Assembly: GCA_019750655.1 (NCBI GenBank)
Contig: JAIEOG010000177.1
Span: 1 to 16,793 of the forward strand
Origin: a bacterium
GTDB lineage: Bacteria; Bdellovibrionota; FAC87; UBA2466
DNA length: 16,793 bases
Reading direction: 5' to 3'
Below are positions 1-7,158 of this stretch, one piece after another. Made by a program: the position numbers and the translations under genes. The first letter of the stretch is position 1. Every line of letters starts with the position of its first letter. The notes below the pieces were generated by a model, which was given only the letters and a program-made list of their open reading frames with translations, did not search any database and had not been told where the DNA came from.

Positions 1-2
1 TT

Positions 3-1907
3 AGAAAAGCGAGCGACTTCCTGATGTCGCTGCAGCTTTCGGGAGCCTTTAAGAAAAACCTCCTGGCAAATCTGCATCTGGAATTACCCGCCGTCGTCAT
101 CGGGGGTGGGCTAACGGCCTTTGATACTGCGACTGAGATGCTGGCCTACTACCCTGTACAGGTGGAAAAAGCGCTGGTGCAGTTTGAAGCGCTCACTCGG
201 GATCAAGGCGAAGACGCTGTTTGGGCTCAGTGCACAGAAGAAGAGAAAGAAACGCTAAAGACCTTCTTAGAGCATGGCCGCGCGATCCGTGCGGAACGCC
301 AAGCAGCCGATCGAGAACGCCGGGCACCGAATTTTATCCCGCTCTGCCGCTCGTGGGGTGGCGTGAATGTGGTTTACCGCAAGCGCCTGCAGGACTCCCC
401 CGCTTACCGTCTCAACCATGAAGAAGTCCGCAAGGCATTTGAAGAGGGAATCGGCTTCGTAGAAAACGCCACGCCCGTCGAAGTGATAAAAGGCCCGCTG
501 GGCACCGCCACGGCGCTGCGCTGCCGGCGTGCCGATGGCTCGGAAGTGACCCTGCCCGCACGCTCCATCGCAGTCGCGGCCGGCACGCACCCGAACACGA
601 CTTACGAGAAAGAATTTCCCGGCACCTTCAAACTCGACGGCAATCGCCAGTTTTTCGCGAAGTACGGCTTCGAAAATGAAAGCGGGCCAGAAGTAGGAAA
701 GACCGCGGGCCCAGGCTTCTTTCTCTCCTATGAGAAAGAAGGCAAGTACGTGTCTTTCTACGGCGACAACCACCCCGACTACGCTGGTAACGTCGTTAAG
801 GCGATGGCCTCTGCGAAGCACGGCGCTCCGCAAGTCGCGCGCCTCTTTGCACGCGCGATTTCAGGCGCTGAATCCGGCACAGTGAGTGGCGCCTCGTTTG
901 AAAACACCGTCAAAAAGCTCGATCGCTTGCTTCTCCCGACCGTAGCGCGCGTCAATCGCCTCACTCCCAAGATCGTCGAAGTGATTGTGAAAGCGCCGCT
1001 CGCGGCGAAAAAATTCCAACCCGGGCAGTTTTACCGTCTTCAAAACTTCGAATCCGAAGCGCATGCGGCTTCCGGTTACCGGCTTTCGATGGAAGGGCTC
1101 GCACTCACAGGCGCCTGGGTCGACCGAGAAAAAGATCTCCTAAGCCTCATCGTTCTAGAAATGGGCGCAAGCTCTAAGCTTTGTGCCTTGTTGAAACCGG
1201 GCGAGCCCTTAGTCGTCATGGGCCCCACCGGCGCCCCGAGTGAAATTCCTAAGCGCAAGAAGGTCGTATTGGTGGGTGGCGGCCTAGGGAATGCGGTTTT
1301 GCTATCGATTTCGGAAGCTCTGCGCGCGAATGGGTGCAAGGTCGTTTATTTCGCCGGCTATCGAGAAGCGGCCGACCTTTTCCATCAAGACATGATTGAA
1401 GCCGCGACCGATCAAGTCGTGTGGGCCGTAGATAGCGGAGAGAAAATCGCACCCCGGCGTCCAAAGGACTTAAGCTTCCAGGGCAACATCGTGAAAGCGC
1501 TCGTGGCGTATGCCTCCGGCAAACTCCAGGAGAAACCGCTACTAGACTTTAAAAAACTCGATCACTTGCTCGTTATCGGTTCGGATAAAATGATGGGGGC
1601 CGTAGCCCAAGCGCGCCATGGTGTGCTGAAGCCCTACCTCAACCCGAACCATGTGGCGCTCGGTTCCATCAACTCGCCCATGCAGTGCATGATGAAAGAA
1701 ATCTGCGCGCAGTGCCTCCAACGCCACGTCGATCCGAAAACCGGGGAAGAAACGTTCGTGTTTTCTTGCTATAACCAAGATCAAGAACTCGACAGCGTCG
1801 ATTTCACCAACCTGAACGACAGGCTGAAGCTCAATTCGCTGCAGGAAAAGCTGGCGCACTCAGTGGTGAACGGCATTCTAGAAACGAGCCAAGTGAGCCG
1901 CTTATGA
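3..1907 (+). CDS. FAD-dependent oxidoreductase fused to PyrK-like flavoprotein (5'-truncated)
   Basis: Partial: the frame is open to the left edge, and the residues before the first in-window ATG (24) fit the family, so the true start lies outside. Numbering below is from ATG 24. The N-terminal part resembles GltD-type flavin oxidoreductases, with a nucleotide-binding GGGLTAFDTATE motif near residues 27-38. From about residue 300 a second module follows. It has a ferredoxin-reductase-like flavin barrel (PGQFYRLQ), an NAD-binding region (VVLVGGGLGNAVL), and a C-terminal cysteine cluster C555, C561, C564, C582 typical of the [2Fe-2S] site of PyrK/dihydroorotate dehydrogenase electron-transfer subunits. 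Likely a cytosolic electron-transfer enzyme that moves electrons between NAD(P)H, FAD and iron-sulfur carriers. Its stop overlaps the next start (ATGA), so the ferredoxin downstream is the obvious partner. Family call firm; substrate unknown. Confidence 0.85.
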   Translation, partial: RKASDFLMSLQLSGAFKKNLLANLHLELPAVVIGGGLTAFDTATEMLAYYPVQVEKALVQFEALTRDQGEDAVWAQCTEEEKETLKTFLEHGRAIRAERQAADRERRAPNFIPLCRSWGGVNVVYRKRLQDSPAYRLNHEEVRKAFEEGIGFVENATPVEVIKGPLGTATALRCRRADGSEVTLPARSIAVAAGTHPNTTYEKEFPGTFKLDGNRQFFAKYGFENESGPEVGKTAGPGFFLSYEKEGKYVSFYGDNHPDYAGNVVKAMASAKHGAPQVARLFARAISGAESGTVSGASFENTVKKLDRLLLPTVARVNRLTPKIVEVIVKAPLAAKKFQPGQFYRLQNFESEAHAASGYRLSMEGLALTGAWVDREKDLLSLIVLEMGASSKLCALLKPGEPLVVMGPTGAPSEIPKRKKVVLVGGGLGNAVLLSISEALRANGCKVVYFAGYREAADLFHQDMIEAATDQVVWAVDSGEKIAPRRPKDLSFQGNIVKALVAYASGKLQEKPLLDFKKLDHLLVIGSDKMMGAVAQARHGVLKPYLNPNHVALGSINSPMQCMMKEICAQCLQRHVDPKTGEETFVFSCYNQDQELDSVDFTNLNDRLKLNSLQEKLAHSVVNGILETSQVSRL

Positions 1908-2206
1908 AACCTGTTTTCGGAGACCGCTGCAAAGTCCACGTCTGCGTTTGCACTAACGAACGCACCGACGGGCGAACGGCCTGCAAAGATTTCGGCGGCC
2001 AAGAATTTTTCAAAAAGCTCAAAGAGAAGCTCAAAACATCGGGCAAAATCAGCACCCATTGGGTCACTCGGACGGGTTGCTTGGGCTTTTGCAATAGCGT
2101 CGGCACCACCGTCGTCATCCACCGCCGCGGCGAGCCATCGCAGTGGCTCAACGAAGTTACCGACGCAGACTTCGATTCTGTCTGGCAGGAGATCGTGAGA
2201 GAATAG
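1904..2206 (+). CDS. thioredoxin-like [2Fe-2S] ferredoxin
   Basis: 100 residues. The cysteine pattern C14-x12-C27 and C59-x3-C63 matches the ligand spacing of thioredoxin-fold [2Fe-2S] ferredoxins (the Aquifex Fd1/NuoE-like class); C9 and C16 are extra. The CTNER and GCLGFC contexts and the closing P-x-x-W segment are also typical. Probable role: one-electron carrier in the cytosol. The ATG lies inside the previous gene's stop region (4-base ATGA overlap), which implies translational coupling with the FAD/PyrK-like oxidoreductase and suggests the two exchange electrons. The coupling is seen; the partnership is inferred. Confidence 0.88.
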   Translation: MKPVFGDRCKVHVCVCTNERTDGRTACKDFGGQEFFKKLKEKLKTSGKISTHWVTRTGCLGFCNSVGTTVVIHRRGEPSQWLNEVTDADFDSVWQEIVRE

Positions 2207-2223
2207 AGAGCGTGAAGGCTCTC
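2197..2223 (+). promoter_or_regulatory. start-codon hairpin of the prepilin-like gene
   Basis: GAGAGAATAG (2197-2206) leads into a 6-bp inverted repeat, GAGAGC (2206-2211) and GCTCTC (2218-2223). The GTG start (2212-2214) is the first codon of the 6-base loop. The purine-rich arm is the only nearby Shine-Dalgarno-like sequence, so pairing could limit ribosome access. The same arrangement recurs before the next gene at 3184-3208. Sequence seen; function inferred. Confidence 0.3.
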
Positions 2224-3180
2224 CAGAATCGCGGCTTCGGCCTAATGGAAATGGTGATGGGCTTCGCGGCGGCCACCGCGCTAGGCCTGGTTGCCATCCA
2301 GATTAACTCTCAACTCAATCGCTCACAGTCCCGGGCAAATACTCTTTACTCCACAGATCAAGTTCGTCGAACCCTCACCGCCCATCTCCAGAATGCCCAG
2401 GCGTGGAGCAACACTCTCGCCGATACATCGAATACCACCATGGCCTGTTTGCGGAACACGGCCACACGTTGTACTCACAATGGCAACGCCACAACAGCCA
2501 CACTGCCCACCGTCGCTGGCATCCCCCTTGCCGACCAGCCGTTTAAACTCAGAGATGCGACGAACAGAGTTATGTGGGATTCAACATCCACTAATATCGG
2601 CATGACCACCAATGGAACCGCTTGTTCTACATTTTCTGATGCTGGTAATGACGACTGCCCCCTCCGTTATGAATTAACCTGGAGTGCTATCTGCACCGGC
2701 GAATGCACGAACCCTCAAATCAAGGTCCAAGGGAAAGTAAAATACCGTCCAGCGACACCCGAACGCAGTATCGCGATGAATGGCAGCAACTATAACTTTG
2801 AAGTGACCATCAATCCCGCGGACAGCTCCGTCGCCCCGCCTCCTACTGGCACCACATCCCAAACCAGCGGTCTAAATGGAGTTGCTTTAGAGACCTTTCA
2901 AATAGTTAGCACCGGTCAAAGCTGCGGCGGTTGGCCCGGGGCTCCTTGCGGGATGAGTTACAACATCGATGCGATTTGCCCCGGAGGGTCGGCCGTTATC
3001 AGTTGCGGGTACCGTTTGAGTGCATGGGCCCCCTATGGACCCAACTCCCACACCAACAGTCCAGACGCGAGCAGCGTCGAGTTTTCTATTAATGGCTGCC
3101 GCGTCTTAGCTGGAGGCGCGCCGGGATGCGGCGTGTGCTTCCAAGCCTACGCAATGTGCGCTCGTCTAAAGTCTCCCTAA
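2212..3180 (+). CDS. type IV prepilin-like, cysteine-rich surface protein
   Basis: 322 residues with the GTG start at 2212, chosen because it gives a short, classic prepilin leader. The longer frame from 2143 would lie inside the ferredoxin gene. The N-terminus reads MKALQNRG, then FGLME, with Glu at +5 after the predicted prepilin peptidase cut, followed by a hydrophobic helix of about 20 residues. A middle globular region with six cysteines is followed by a Pro/Thr/Ser linker (PPPTGTTSQTS). The C-terminal domain of about 85 residues has eight cysteines and ends FQAYAMCARLKSP, loosely like tip domains of PilV-type minor pilins. Probably assembled by a type IV pilus or type II secretion system and stabilised by disulfides outside the inner membrane. 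No other pilus genes are in the window. It starts 5 bases after the ferredoxin stop, though a functional link is not evident. Confidence 0.78.
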   Translation: MKALQNRGFGLMEMVMGFAAATALGLVAIQINSQLNRSQSRANTLYSTDQVRRTLTAHLQNAQAWSNTLADTSNTTMACLRNTATRCTHNGNATTATLPTVAGIPLADQPFKLRDATNRVMWDSTSTNIGMTTNGTACSTFSDAGNDDCPLRYELTWSAICTGECTNPQIKVQGKVKYRPATPERSIAMNGSNYNFEVTINPADSSVAPPPTGTTSQTSGLNGVALETFQIVSTGQSCGGWPGAPCGMSYNIDAICPGGSAVISCGYRLSAWAPYGPNSHTNSPDASSVEFSINGCRVLAGGAPGCGVCFQAYAMCARLKSP

Positions 3181-3183
3181 TAT

Positions 3184-3208
3184 GAGAGAATAGGAGCATG
3201 AAGCTCCT
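3184..3208 (+). promoter_or_regulatory. start-codon hairpin of the exported-protein gene at 3198
   Basis: The same 10-mer GAGAGAATAG (3184-3193) runs into the stem AGGAGC (3192-3197) and GCTCCT (3203-3208). The loop ATGAA begins with the start codon. The AGGAG ribosome-binding sequence is inside the 5' arm. It parallels 2197-2223 and suggests a shared way of controlling translation initiation, but both stems are only 6 bp. Confidence 0.3.
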
Positions 3209-4115
3209 CCTCTGCGCGATCACTTTCTTGGCCTTCCCCGCCTGGGCAGGGCCGGCAGATGCCGACTTGGAAAGTGCGATTTCCGATGCACCCGCAGCCA
3301 AAGCATCGCCACTCCCCAAGACTTCCGTTCTGCCAAATCAAACAAGAATCCCAGCGTCGGCACCCACCATGCCGACTTTAAAACTGCAGGACTTTTTCTC
3401 TACCGAGAAGAACCCCGGCAATGGCCTTCTGGAATTTACGGGCGGCGGAGCAACAGAGAAGATCACCTTCGGCGATACACACTATGTAATGGGCCTCGTG
3501 TTTGGAAACCCAACACTGCCCCCTCACCTGCAGGCGCAGCTTAAGAAACAAGAAATCCTCCAACTCGTATTCGGCTCATTGGGCGGCGGAGCGGCAGAGA
3601 GGGTCGCGCAGTTTGGTTCCGCAACCTTTGTGGTCCAGGGCGGAAAACGCGCGCAGCGCACCTTGCCTTGGTTCACACCTGCGACGAATTCGCCGGCGCC
3701 CGGGGAGTACGCACTTTGGCTCTTCACGTCTCCTGATTTGAGCTCCCAGATTTCTGAAGAGGAAAAACTTAAGAACACCTTTTTCGGAAAAGAAGGTACA
3801 GCGATTCTGTCGACGACCTCTGAGCCAAAAACGATCCACGTCGCCGTACGCGGGAGCAAGCTCGCTTTCAAAATGCAGTCGATGCGCTTAGAGGTCTCCG
3901 GAAAACTCAACACACCGTTTGTGGGGGACACCCGGGAGTTGAAAGGCACGATTGAATTTCCACTCTACTGGCCAGAGAGCGATGCCGCTCGCAAAATGGC
4001 TCTGAACTTCGCGAACACGAGCCTTGATACCCCCCATGCCGTGACCCTGCCCACCGATGCTCCCGCCAGCACGCGTGTGCTGAGTAGCAAGCGACCCGCC
4101 AAAACCAGAAACTAG
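3198..4115 (+). CDS. exported protein of unknown function
   Basis: 305 residues. A standard Sec signal peptide covers residues 1-17, with a hydrophobic core LLLCAITFLAF and an AWA signal-peptidase I site before GPADAD. The mature protein opens with a low-complexity Ala/Pro/Ser stretch to about residue 55, then a mixed region with glycine-rich turns (TGGGA, LGGGA). The C-terminal half (about 195-260) looks beta-strand-rich and may be a beta-sandwich. No catalytic motif or cysteine pair is visible and I do not recognise the family. It lies 17 bases after the prepilin-like gene and shares its unusual start-site motif, so the two may be co-expressed, possibly as an envelope or periplasmic partner. 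The coding call is firm; no function is offered. Confidence 0.75.
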   Translation: MKLLLCAITFLAFPAWAGPADADLESAISDAPAAKASPLPKTSVLPNQTRIPASAPTMPTLKLQDFFSTEKNPGNGLLEFTGGGATEKITFGDTHYVMGLVFGNPTLPPHLQAQLKKQEILQLVFGSLGGGAAERVAQFGSATFVVQGGKRAQRTLPWFTPATNSPAPGEYALWLFTSPDLSSQISEEEKLKNTFFGKEGTAILSTTSEPKTIHVAVRGSKLAFKMQSMRLEVSGKLNTPFVGDTRELKGTIEFPLYWPESDAARKMALNFANTSLDTPHAVTLPTDAPASTRVLSSKRPAKTRN

Positions 4116-4149
4116 CGCCCCACCCTATCTAAAAAAGTTAACACTAAAT

Positions 4150-4161
4150 TCGTCCCTGCTT
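4150..4161 (+). repeat. 12-bp direct repeat, upstream copy
   Basis: TCGTCCCTGCTT occurs here and again at 4574-4585, so the two copies bracket the small exported-protein gene. A chance match of this length within a window this size is quite possible. Confidence 0.3.
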
Positions 4162-4207
4162 GTGCTTAACAGCCCCGCCATGCAGTGTTGCGGCAATGGG
4201 AGGGAAC

Positions 4208-4573
4208 ATGCATCTAAAAACGATCCTTTTTTCAGCACTCATTGGTTCTTCGCTTTTGGTCGCGGCCAGCGAACCGACCGACAAGTACATGTCGAACGTC
4301 AGCCTGGACTTGAATACCAATAAAGTCACCGTGACCGTACGGTCCACGAACCCACTCGAGCTAACGGCAAACCCGGTTATCTATAAAACTCAGCCTGAGT
4401 ACTGGCTGCACAAGATTTTCTGGAAGCCGAACAACCTAGCAGGCGTTTGCTCCGGGGCTTGCACGCAAACGGTGACATTCGAGGCAGAGAAGAACCTTGG
4501 GACAAAAGGGGTTCTCGTCGAGTTTGAGGGCAAGTTCGTCACCCTCGGCTTCGAACAGCTCAGAGAAGAATAA
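4208..4573 (+). CDS. small exported protein of unknown function
   Basis: 121 residues. The ATG at 4208 is preceded by a strong GGGAGGG ribosome-binding sequence and gives a clean signal peptide (MHLKTILFSALIGSSLLVAA), so it is preferred over an earlier in-frame start at 4160. The mature chain of about 100 residues alternates polar and hydrophobic residues (VSLDLNTNKVTVTV; VTFEAEKN; GVLVEFEGKFVTL), which suggests a small beta-sandwich. The only cysteines are C81 and C85 (CSGAC), close enough for a tight disulfide in the periplasm or for metal or haem contact, though there is no CxxCH haem motif. I do not recognise the family. A terminator follows at 4606-4644, so this is probably the end of a transcription unit. 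Confidence 0.72.
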   Translation: MHLKTILFSALIGSSLLVAASEPTDKYMSNVSLDLNTNKVTVTVRSTNPLELTANPVIYKTQPEYWLHKIFWKPNNLAGVCSGACTQTVTFEAEKNLGTKGVLVEFEGKFVTLGFEQLREE

Positions 4574-4585
4574 TCGTCCCTGCTT
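4574..4585 (+). repeat. 12-bp direct repeat, downstream copy
   Basis: Second exact copy of TCGTCCCTGCTT, beginning directly after the stop codon of the gene at 4208-4573. No inverted terminal repeats or transposase are nearby. Confidence 0.3.
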
Positions 4586-4605
4586 AAATAGCGGATTTTA
4601 TAGAG

Positions 4606-4644
4606 ACCACTTGGGCGCCTCGGCGCTTGAGTGGTTTTGATTTT
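4606..4644 (+). terminator. factor-independent terminator
   Basis: Arms ACCACTTGGGCGCC (4606-4619) and GGCGCTTGAGTGGT (4622-4635) pair over 14 positions, three of them G-U. The tip is a C-CUCG-G-like turn, and the stem is followed by TTTGATTTT. It sits 32 bases after the stop of the small exported protein and before the lipoprotein gene, so it separates two transcription units. Confidence 0.75.
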
Positions 4645-4684
4645 AAGAAGGTGGTAAAGAGAGCCCCTTGCTAAAGGAGCTATC

Positions 4685-5443
4685 TTGAAGACTTTTTCTT
4701 TTACTGGCTTCGCCTTTCTCGTTGTCGCCCTCACCGGCTGTGTGAGTTTCCCCGATGCTCGGTGGGATTACGGACAGCAGACGTATGTGCCGCCACGGCG
4801 CGACTTGTGCAACACGCCTGAAGCACAGGGCCAAGGCGCTTCAGATGCCCAGAGTTTTCAGGAAGAAGACGTCTCTCTCTTTAATGGCTGTGCCGAACGC
4901 ACACGGCCTGCCGTAAATGCGTATCGCGAAGGTTACCGCGTCGCCAAAACAGAGCTCTGCTCCGAAACGGGAATCGAAGCTGTCGCTCGTGCGGACGCCG
5001 AAAAGGGATCGAGTTCGAAAGCGTCTATCTGTGCCTTCTGCCCTACCGCCTCTTCACGCTACTACACCGAGGTTTACCAAATCGCTTTGCTCGAAGTTCA
5101 GAACGCCCAGCTGCGCAAACAAGCACACCGCCCGACGGTGATCATCCGCGAAGAAAGCCCTAGCTTTCGCGACGGCTATGCACCGAAAAAGCGCGGCAGC
5201 CTCCTCGCCAATTGCCGTATCGACCGCCATGGCGATGCTCAAGTGAGCATCGTGAATGAAGGCCGCAAAACGGTGAGCGGGGATACGAATTGGCTCATCC
5301 GTTACTTCGATGCGGAGGGCGATTTCATTTCCTCCGAGCGGGAAAGCTCTATCCAAATCCTGATGCCGGGATCCACCGGGGAATTCCGCGCGCGGGCCCC
5401 CACAGATGCCCTGTCCTGCTCCGCGACCCATAAGCGGGGATAA
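4685..5443 (+). CDS. lipoprotein of unknown function, DUF2799-like central region (tentative)
   Basis: 252 residues. The TTG start at 4685 is supported by AAAGGAG five bases upstream and by the lipoprotein signal that follows directly: a hydrophobic core, then lipobox LTGC with lipidated C19. C19 is followed by Val-Ser, which gives no obvious inner-membrane retention signal, so an outer-membrane location is plausible. The middle (about 70-125) has cysteines and a pattern Y-R-x-G-Y...C...G...A-E-K-G...C that recalls DUF2799 proteins of enterobacterial envelopes; this is weak. The region around residues 125-155 (QIALLEVQNAQLRKQ) is helical and may form a short coiled coil. The C-terminal 80 residues look beta-rich (QVSIVNEG, WLIRYFD). 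Preceded by a terminator and followed 53 bases later by prs. Lipoprotein call firm; function unknown. Confidence 0.75.
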   Translation: MKTFSFTGFAFLVVALTGCVSFPDARWDYGQQTYVPPRRDLCNTPEAQGQGASDAQSFQEEDVSLFNGCAERTRPAVNAYREGYRVAKTELCSETGIEAVARADAEKGSSSKASICAFCPTASSRYYTEVYQIALLEVQNAQLRKQAHRPTVIIREESPSFRDGYAPKKRGSLLANCRIDRHGDAQVSIVNEGRKTVSGDTNWLIRYFDAEGDFISSERESSIQILMPGSTGEFRARAPTDALSCSATHKRG

Positions 5444-5458
5444 TCGCTTGAAAATAGG

Positions 5459-5487
5459 TTGAAATAGCCGGCACCTTTGCTTAGTGT
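5459..5487 (+). promoter_or_regulatory. possible prs promoter
   Basis: TTGAAA (5459-5464) and TAGTGT (5482-5487) are 17 bases apart. The first is a good -35 element; the second is a poor -10. Transcription would begin around 5494, only a few bases before the prs ATG. That fits the absence of a Shine-Dalgarno sequence there but is unproven. Confidence 0.25.
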
Positions 5488-5496
5488 GTTGGCCTC

Positions 5497-6453
5497 ATGA
5501 TTTCCCCTTCTCAAGATCAGATCCGCATCTTTTCCGGCACCGCCAACCCGGCGCTTGCCCGCGCGATCACGAATGAATTAGGGGTCCAGCTCTCGCGCGC
5601 CGAAATCCGGCGGTTTAGCGATGGCGAAATCTTCGTCGAAATCCAGGAGAGCATCCGCGGAATCGACACGTTTGTCGTCCAGCCGACCAGTCACCCGGTT
5701 AACGACAACCTCATGGAATTGTTGATCATCGTCGATGCGCTCAAGCGCTCTTCGGCCAATTCGATCACGGCGGTCATCCCTTATTACGGGTATGGCCGGC
5801 AGGATCGTAAAATCCAATCGCGCGTGCCCATCACGGCGAAACTCGTGGCCGACCTCTTAACGGCGGCCGGCGTCGACCGTGTTATCTCGATGGATCTCCA
5901 TGCGGGCCAGATCCAAGGCTTCTTCAATATTCCTTTCGACCATCTTTTTGCGAAACCCGTCATCACCGATTACTTGCGCACCAACTATGACTTAGATAGA
6001 TCCGTGGTTGTGTCCCCTGATGCGGGTGGTGTGGAACGCGCGCGGGCTTATGCCAAGCGGCTCGACACGGCTTTGGCCATTATCGACAAACGTCGTTTAA
6101 GGGCCAACGAAGCCCAAGCTATGAATTTGATTGGTGAAGTAGCTGGAAAGCACGCCATCATTGTGGACGACATGATTGATACGGCAGGCACATTGATCCA
6201 AGCGGTCGGTGTCCTGAAAGATCGCGGCGCCACTTCGGTGAGTGCCGTTTGCACCCATGGAGTCTTTTCTGGTCAGGCTTGCGAACGCATCCGGTCCAGT
6301 GAGCTCTCTGAAGTGCTCTGCACCGATACAATCCCGCTCGCACCACAGGTGACGAAGACGGAAAAAATCAAATGCCTCTCGGTCGCGCCGATTCTGGCCG
6401 AGACAATCCGGCGTATCTGTAAACATGAATCGGTAAGTTCTATTTTTGACTGA
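5497..6453 (+). CDS. prs: ribose-phosphate pyrophosphokinase
   Basis: 318 residues, full length for the bacterial class I enzyme. It transfers pyrophosphate from ATP to ribose-5-phosphate to make PRPP, the precursor of purines, pyrimidines, NAD, histidine and tryptophan, in the cytosol. Visible signatures are FSGTANPALA near the N-terminus, the flexible-loop PYYGYGRQDRK, the metal/ATP segment DLHAGQIQGFF, VVSPDAGGVERA, and the PRPP-binding loop VDDMIDTAGTL. The ATG at 5497 matches the usual N-terminus; no clear ribosome-binding site precedes it. It heads the conserved run prs-rplY-pth-ychF and is 7 bases from rplY. No substitutions at motif positions were noticed. Confidence 0.98.
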   Translation: MISPSQDQIRIFSGTANPALARAITNELGVQLSRAEIRRFSDGEIFVEIQESIRGIDTFVVQPTSHPVNDNLMELLIIVDALKRSSANSITAVIPYYGYGRQDRKIQSRVPITAKLVADLLTAAGVDRVISMDLHAGQIQGFFNIPFDHLFAKPVITDYLRTNYDLDRSVVVSPDAGGVERARAYAKRLDTALAIIDKRRLRANEAQAMNLIGEVAGKHAIIVDDMIDTAGTLIQAVGVLKDRGATSVSAVCTHGVFSGQACERIRSSELSEVLCTDTIPLAPQVTKTEKIKCLSVAPILAETIRRICKHESVSSIFD

Positions 6454-6460
6454 GGGTCCT

Positions 6461-7144
6461 ATGGAAAAGCTTTCTCTGGAAATTAGTGGCCGCGAGACTT
6501 CTGGCAAAGGGCCGGCGCGCCGCGCTCGCCGTGAAGGCAAACTGCCTGGCGTGCTCTACGGCATGGGCAAAAGCCAGAGCGTCACTGTGGACTCCAAACC
6601 TATTTTGAAACTGCTCTTGGAAGAAGGGGGCCGCAACCGCGTGATTACCCTTACTGGCCAAGGCGGACTCAACGGCAAGCAAGCCATGATCAAGGATTAC
6701 CAAATCGATCCTTTGAAACGGAACTTGCTGCACGTCGACCTTTTGGAAATCGACCCGACCCGCAAAATCGAAGTGACGGTTGCCCTGAACTTCGTGGGCC
6801 GTGCAGTCGGTGTTGCCGATGGTGGCGTCATGAACATCATCGAGCGCGAAATCGCCGTGAAGTGCTTTGCGACTTCCATTCCTAAGCACATCGACATCGA
6901 TGTCAGCGCCTTGAAAATCGGGGGCTCGATTCACTTGGATGAATTGACGCTGCCGGAAGGCTTGGAAAAAGCCTCCCAGATCAACCCGACCTTGGTCACG
7001 GTTGTTCCGCCGACTAAAGAAGAAGAAGCCGCACCGGCCTTGGCCGAAGCTGCTGCTCCTGAAGTCATCACGGCAAAAGCACCTGCTGAAGGTGAAGCTG
7101 CCGCGGCCCCTGCTGCCGATAAGGGCGGCGATAAAAAGAAGTAA
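6461..7144 (+). CDS. rplY: 50S ribosomal protein L25, long Ctc/TL5 form
   Basis: 227 residues from the ATG at 6461, which has GAGGG at 6452-6456. An in-frame TTG at 6446 overlaps prs and is rejected because MEKLSLEISGRETSGKGPARRARR is the normal N-terminus. The first 90 or so residues form the 5S rRNA-binding L25 domain (RRxGKLPGVLYG; the KDYQIDPLKRNLLHVDL stretch). The second half is the beta-rich TL5/Ctc domain (LPEGLEKASQINPTLVTVV). An Ala/Glu/Pro-rich disordered tail ends in DKKK; such tails are common in this long form and absent from the short E. coli protein. It binds 5S rRNA in the large subunit. It is cotranscribed with prs (7-base gap) and followed 14 bases later by pth. Confidence 0.96.
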   Translation: MEKLSLEISGRETSGKGPARRARREGKLPGVLYGMGKSQSVTVDSKPILKLLLEEGGRNRVITLTGQGGLNGKQAMIKDYQIDPLKRNLLHVDLLEIDPTRKIEVTVALNFVGRAVGVADGGVMNIIEREIAVKCFATSIPKHIDIDVSALKIGGSIHLDELTLPEGLEKASQINPTLVTVVPPTKEEEAAPALAEAAAPEVITAKAPAEGEAAAAPAADKGGDKKK

Positions 7145-7158
7145 GCCGGTAAACGCGG

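Noticed and set aside
2143..2211. Longer N-terminus for the prepilin-like protein starting at 2143
   Set aside because: It would overlap most of the ferredoxin's last 60 bases and place a charged Arg-rich stretch before the prepilin leader. GTG 2212 gives a standard short leader.
5470..5481. GGCAC...TTGCT upstream of prs as a sigma-54 promoter
   Set aside because: The GG and GC dinucleotides are 7 bases apart rather than 10.
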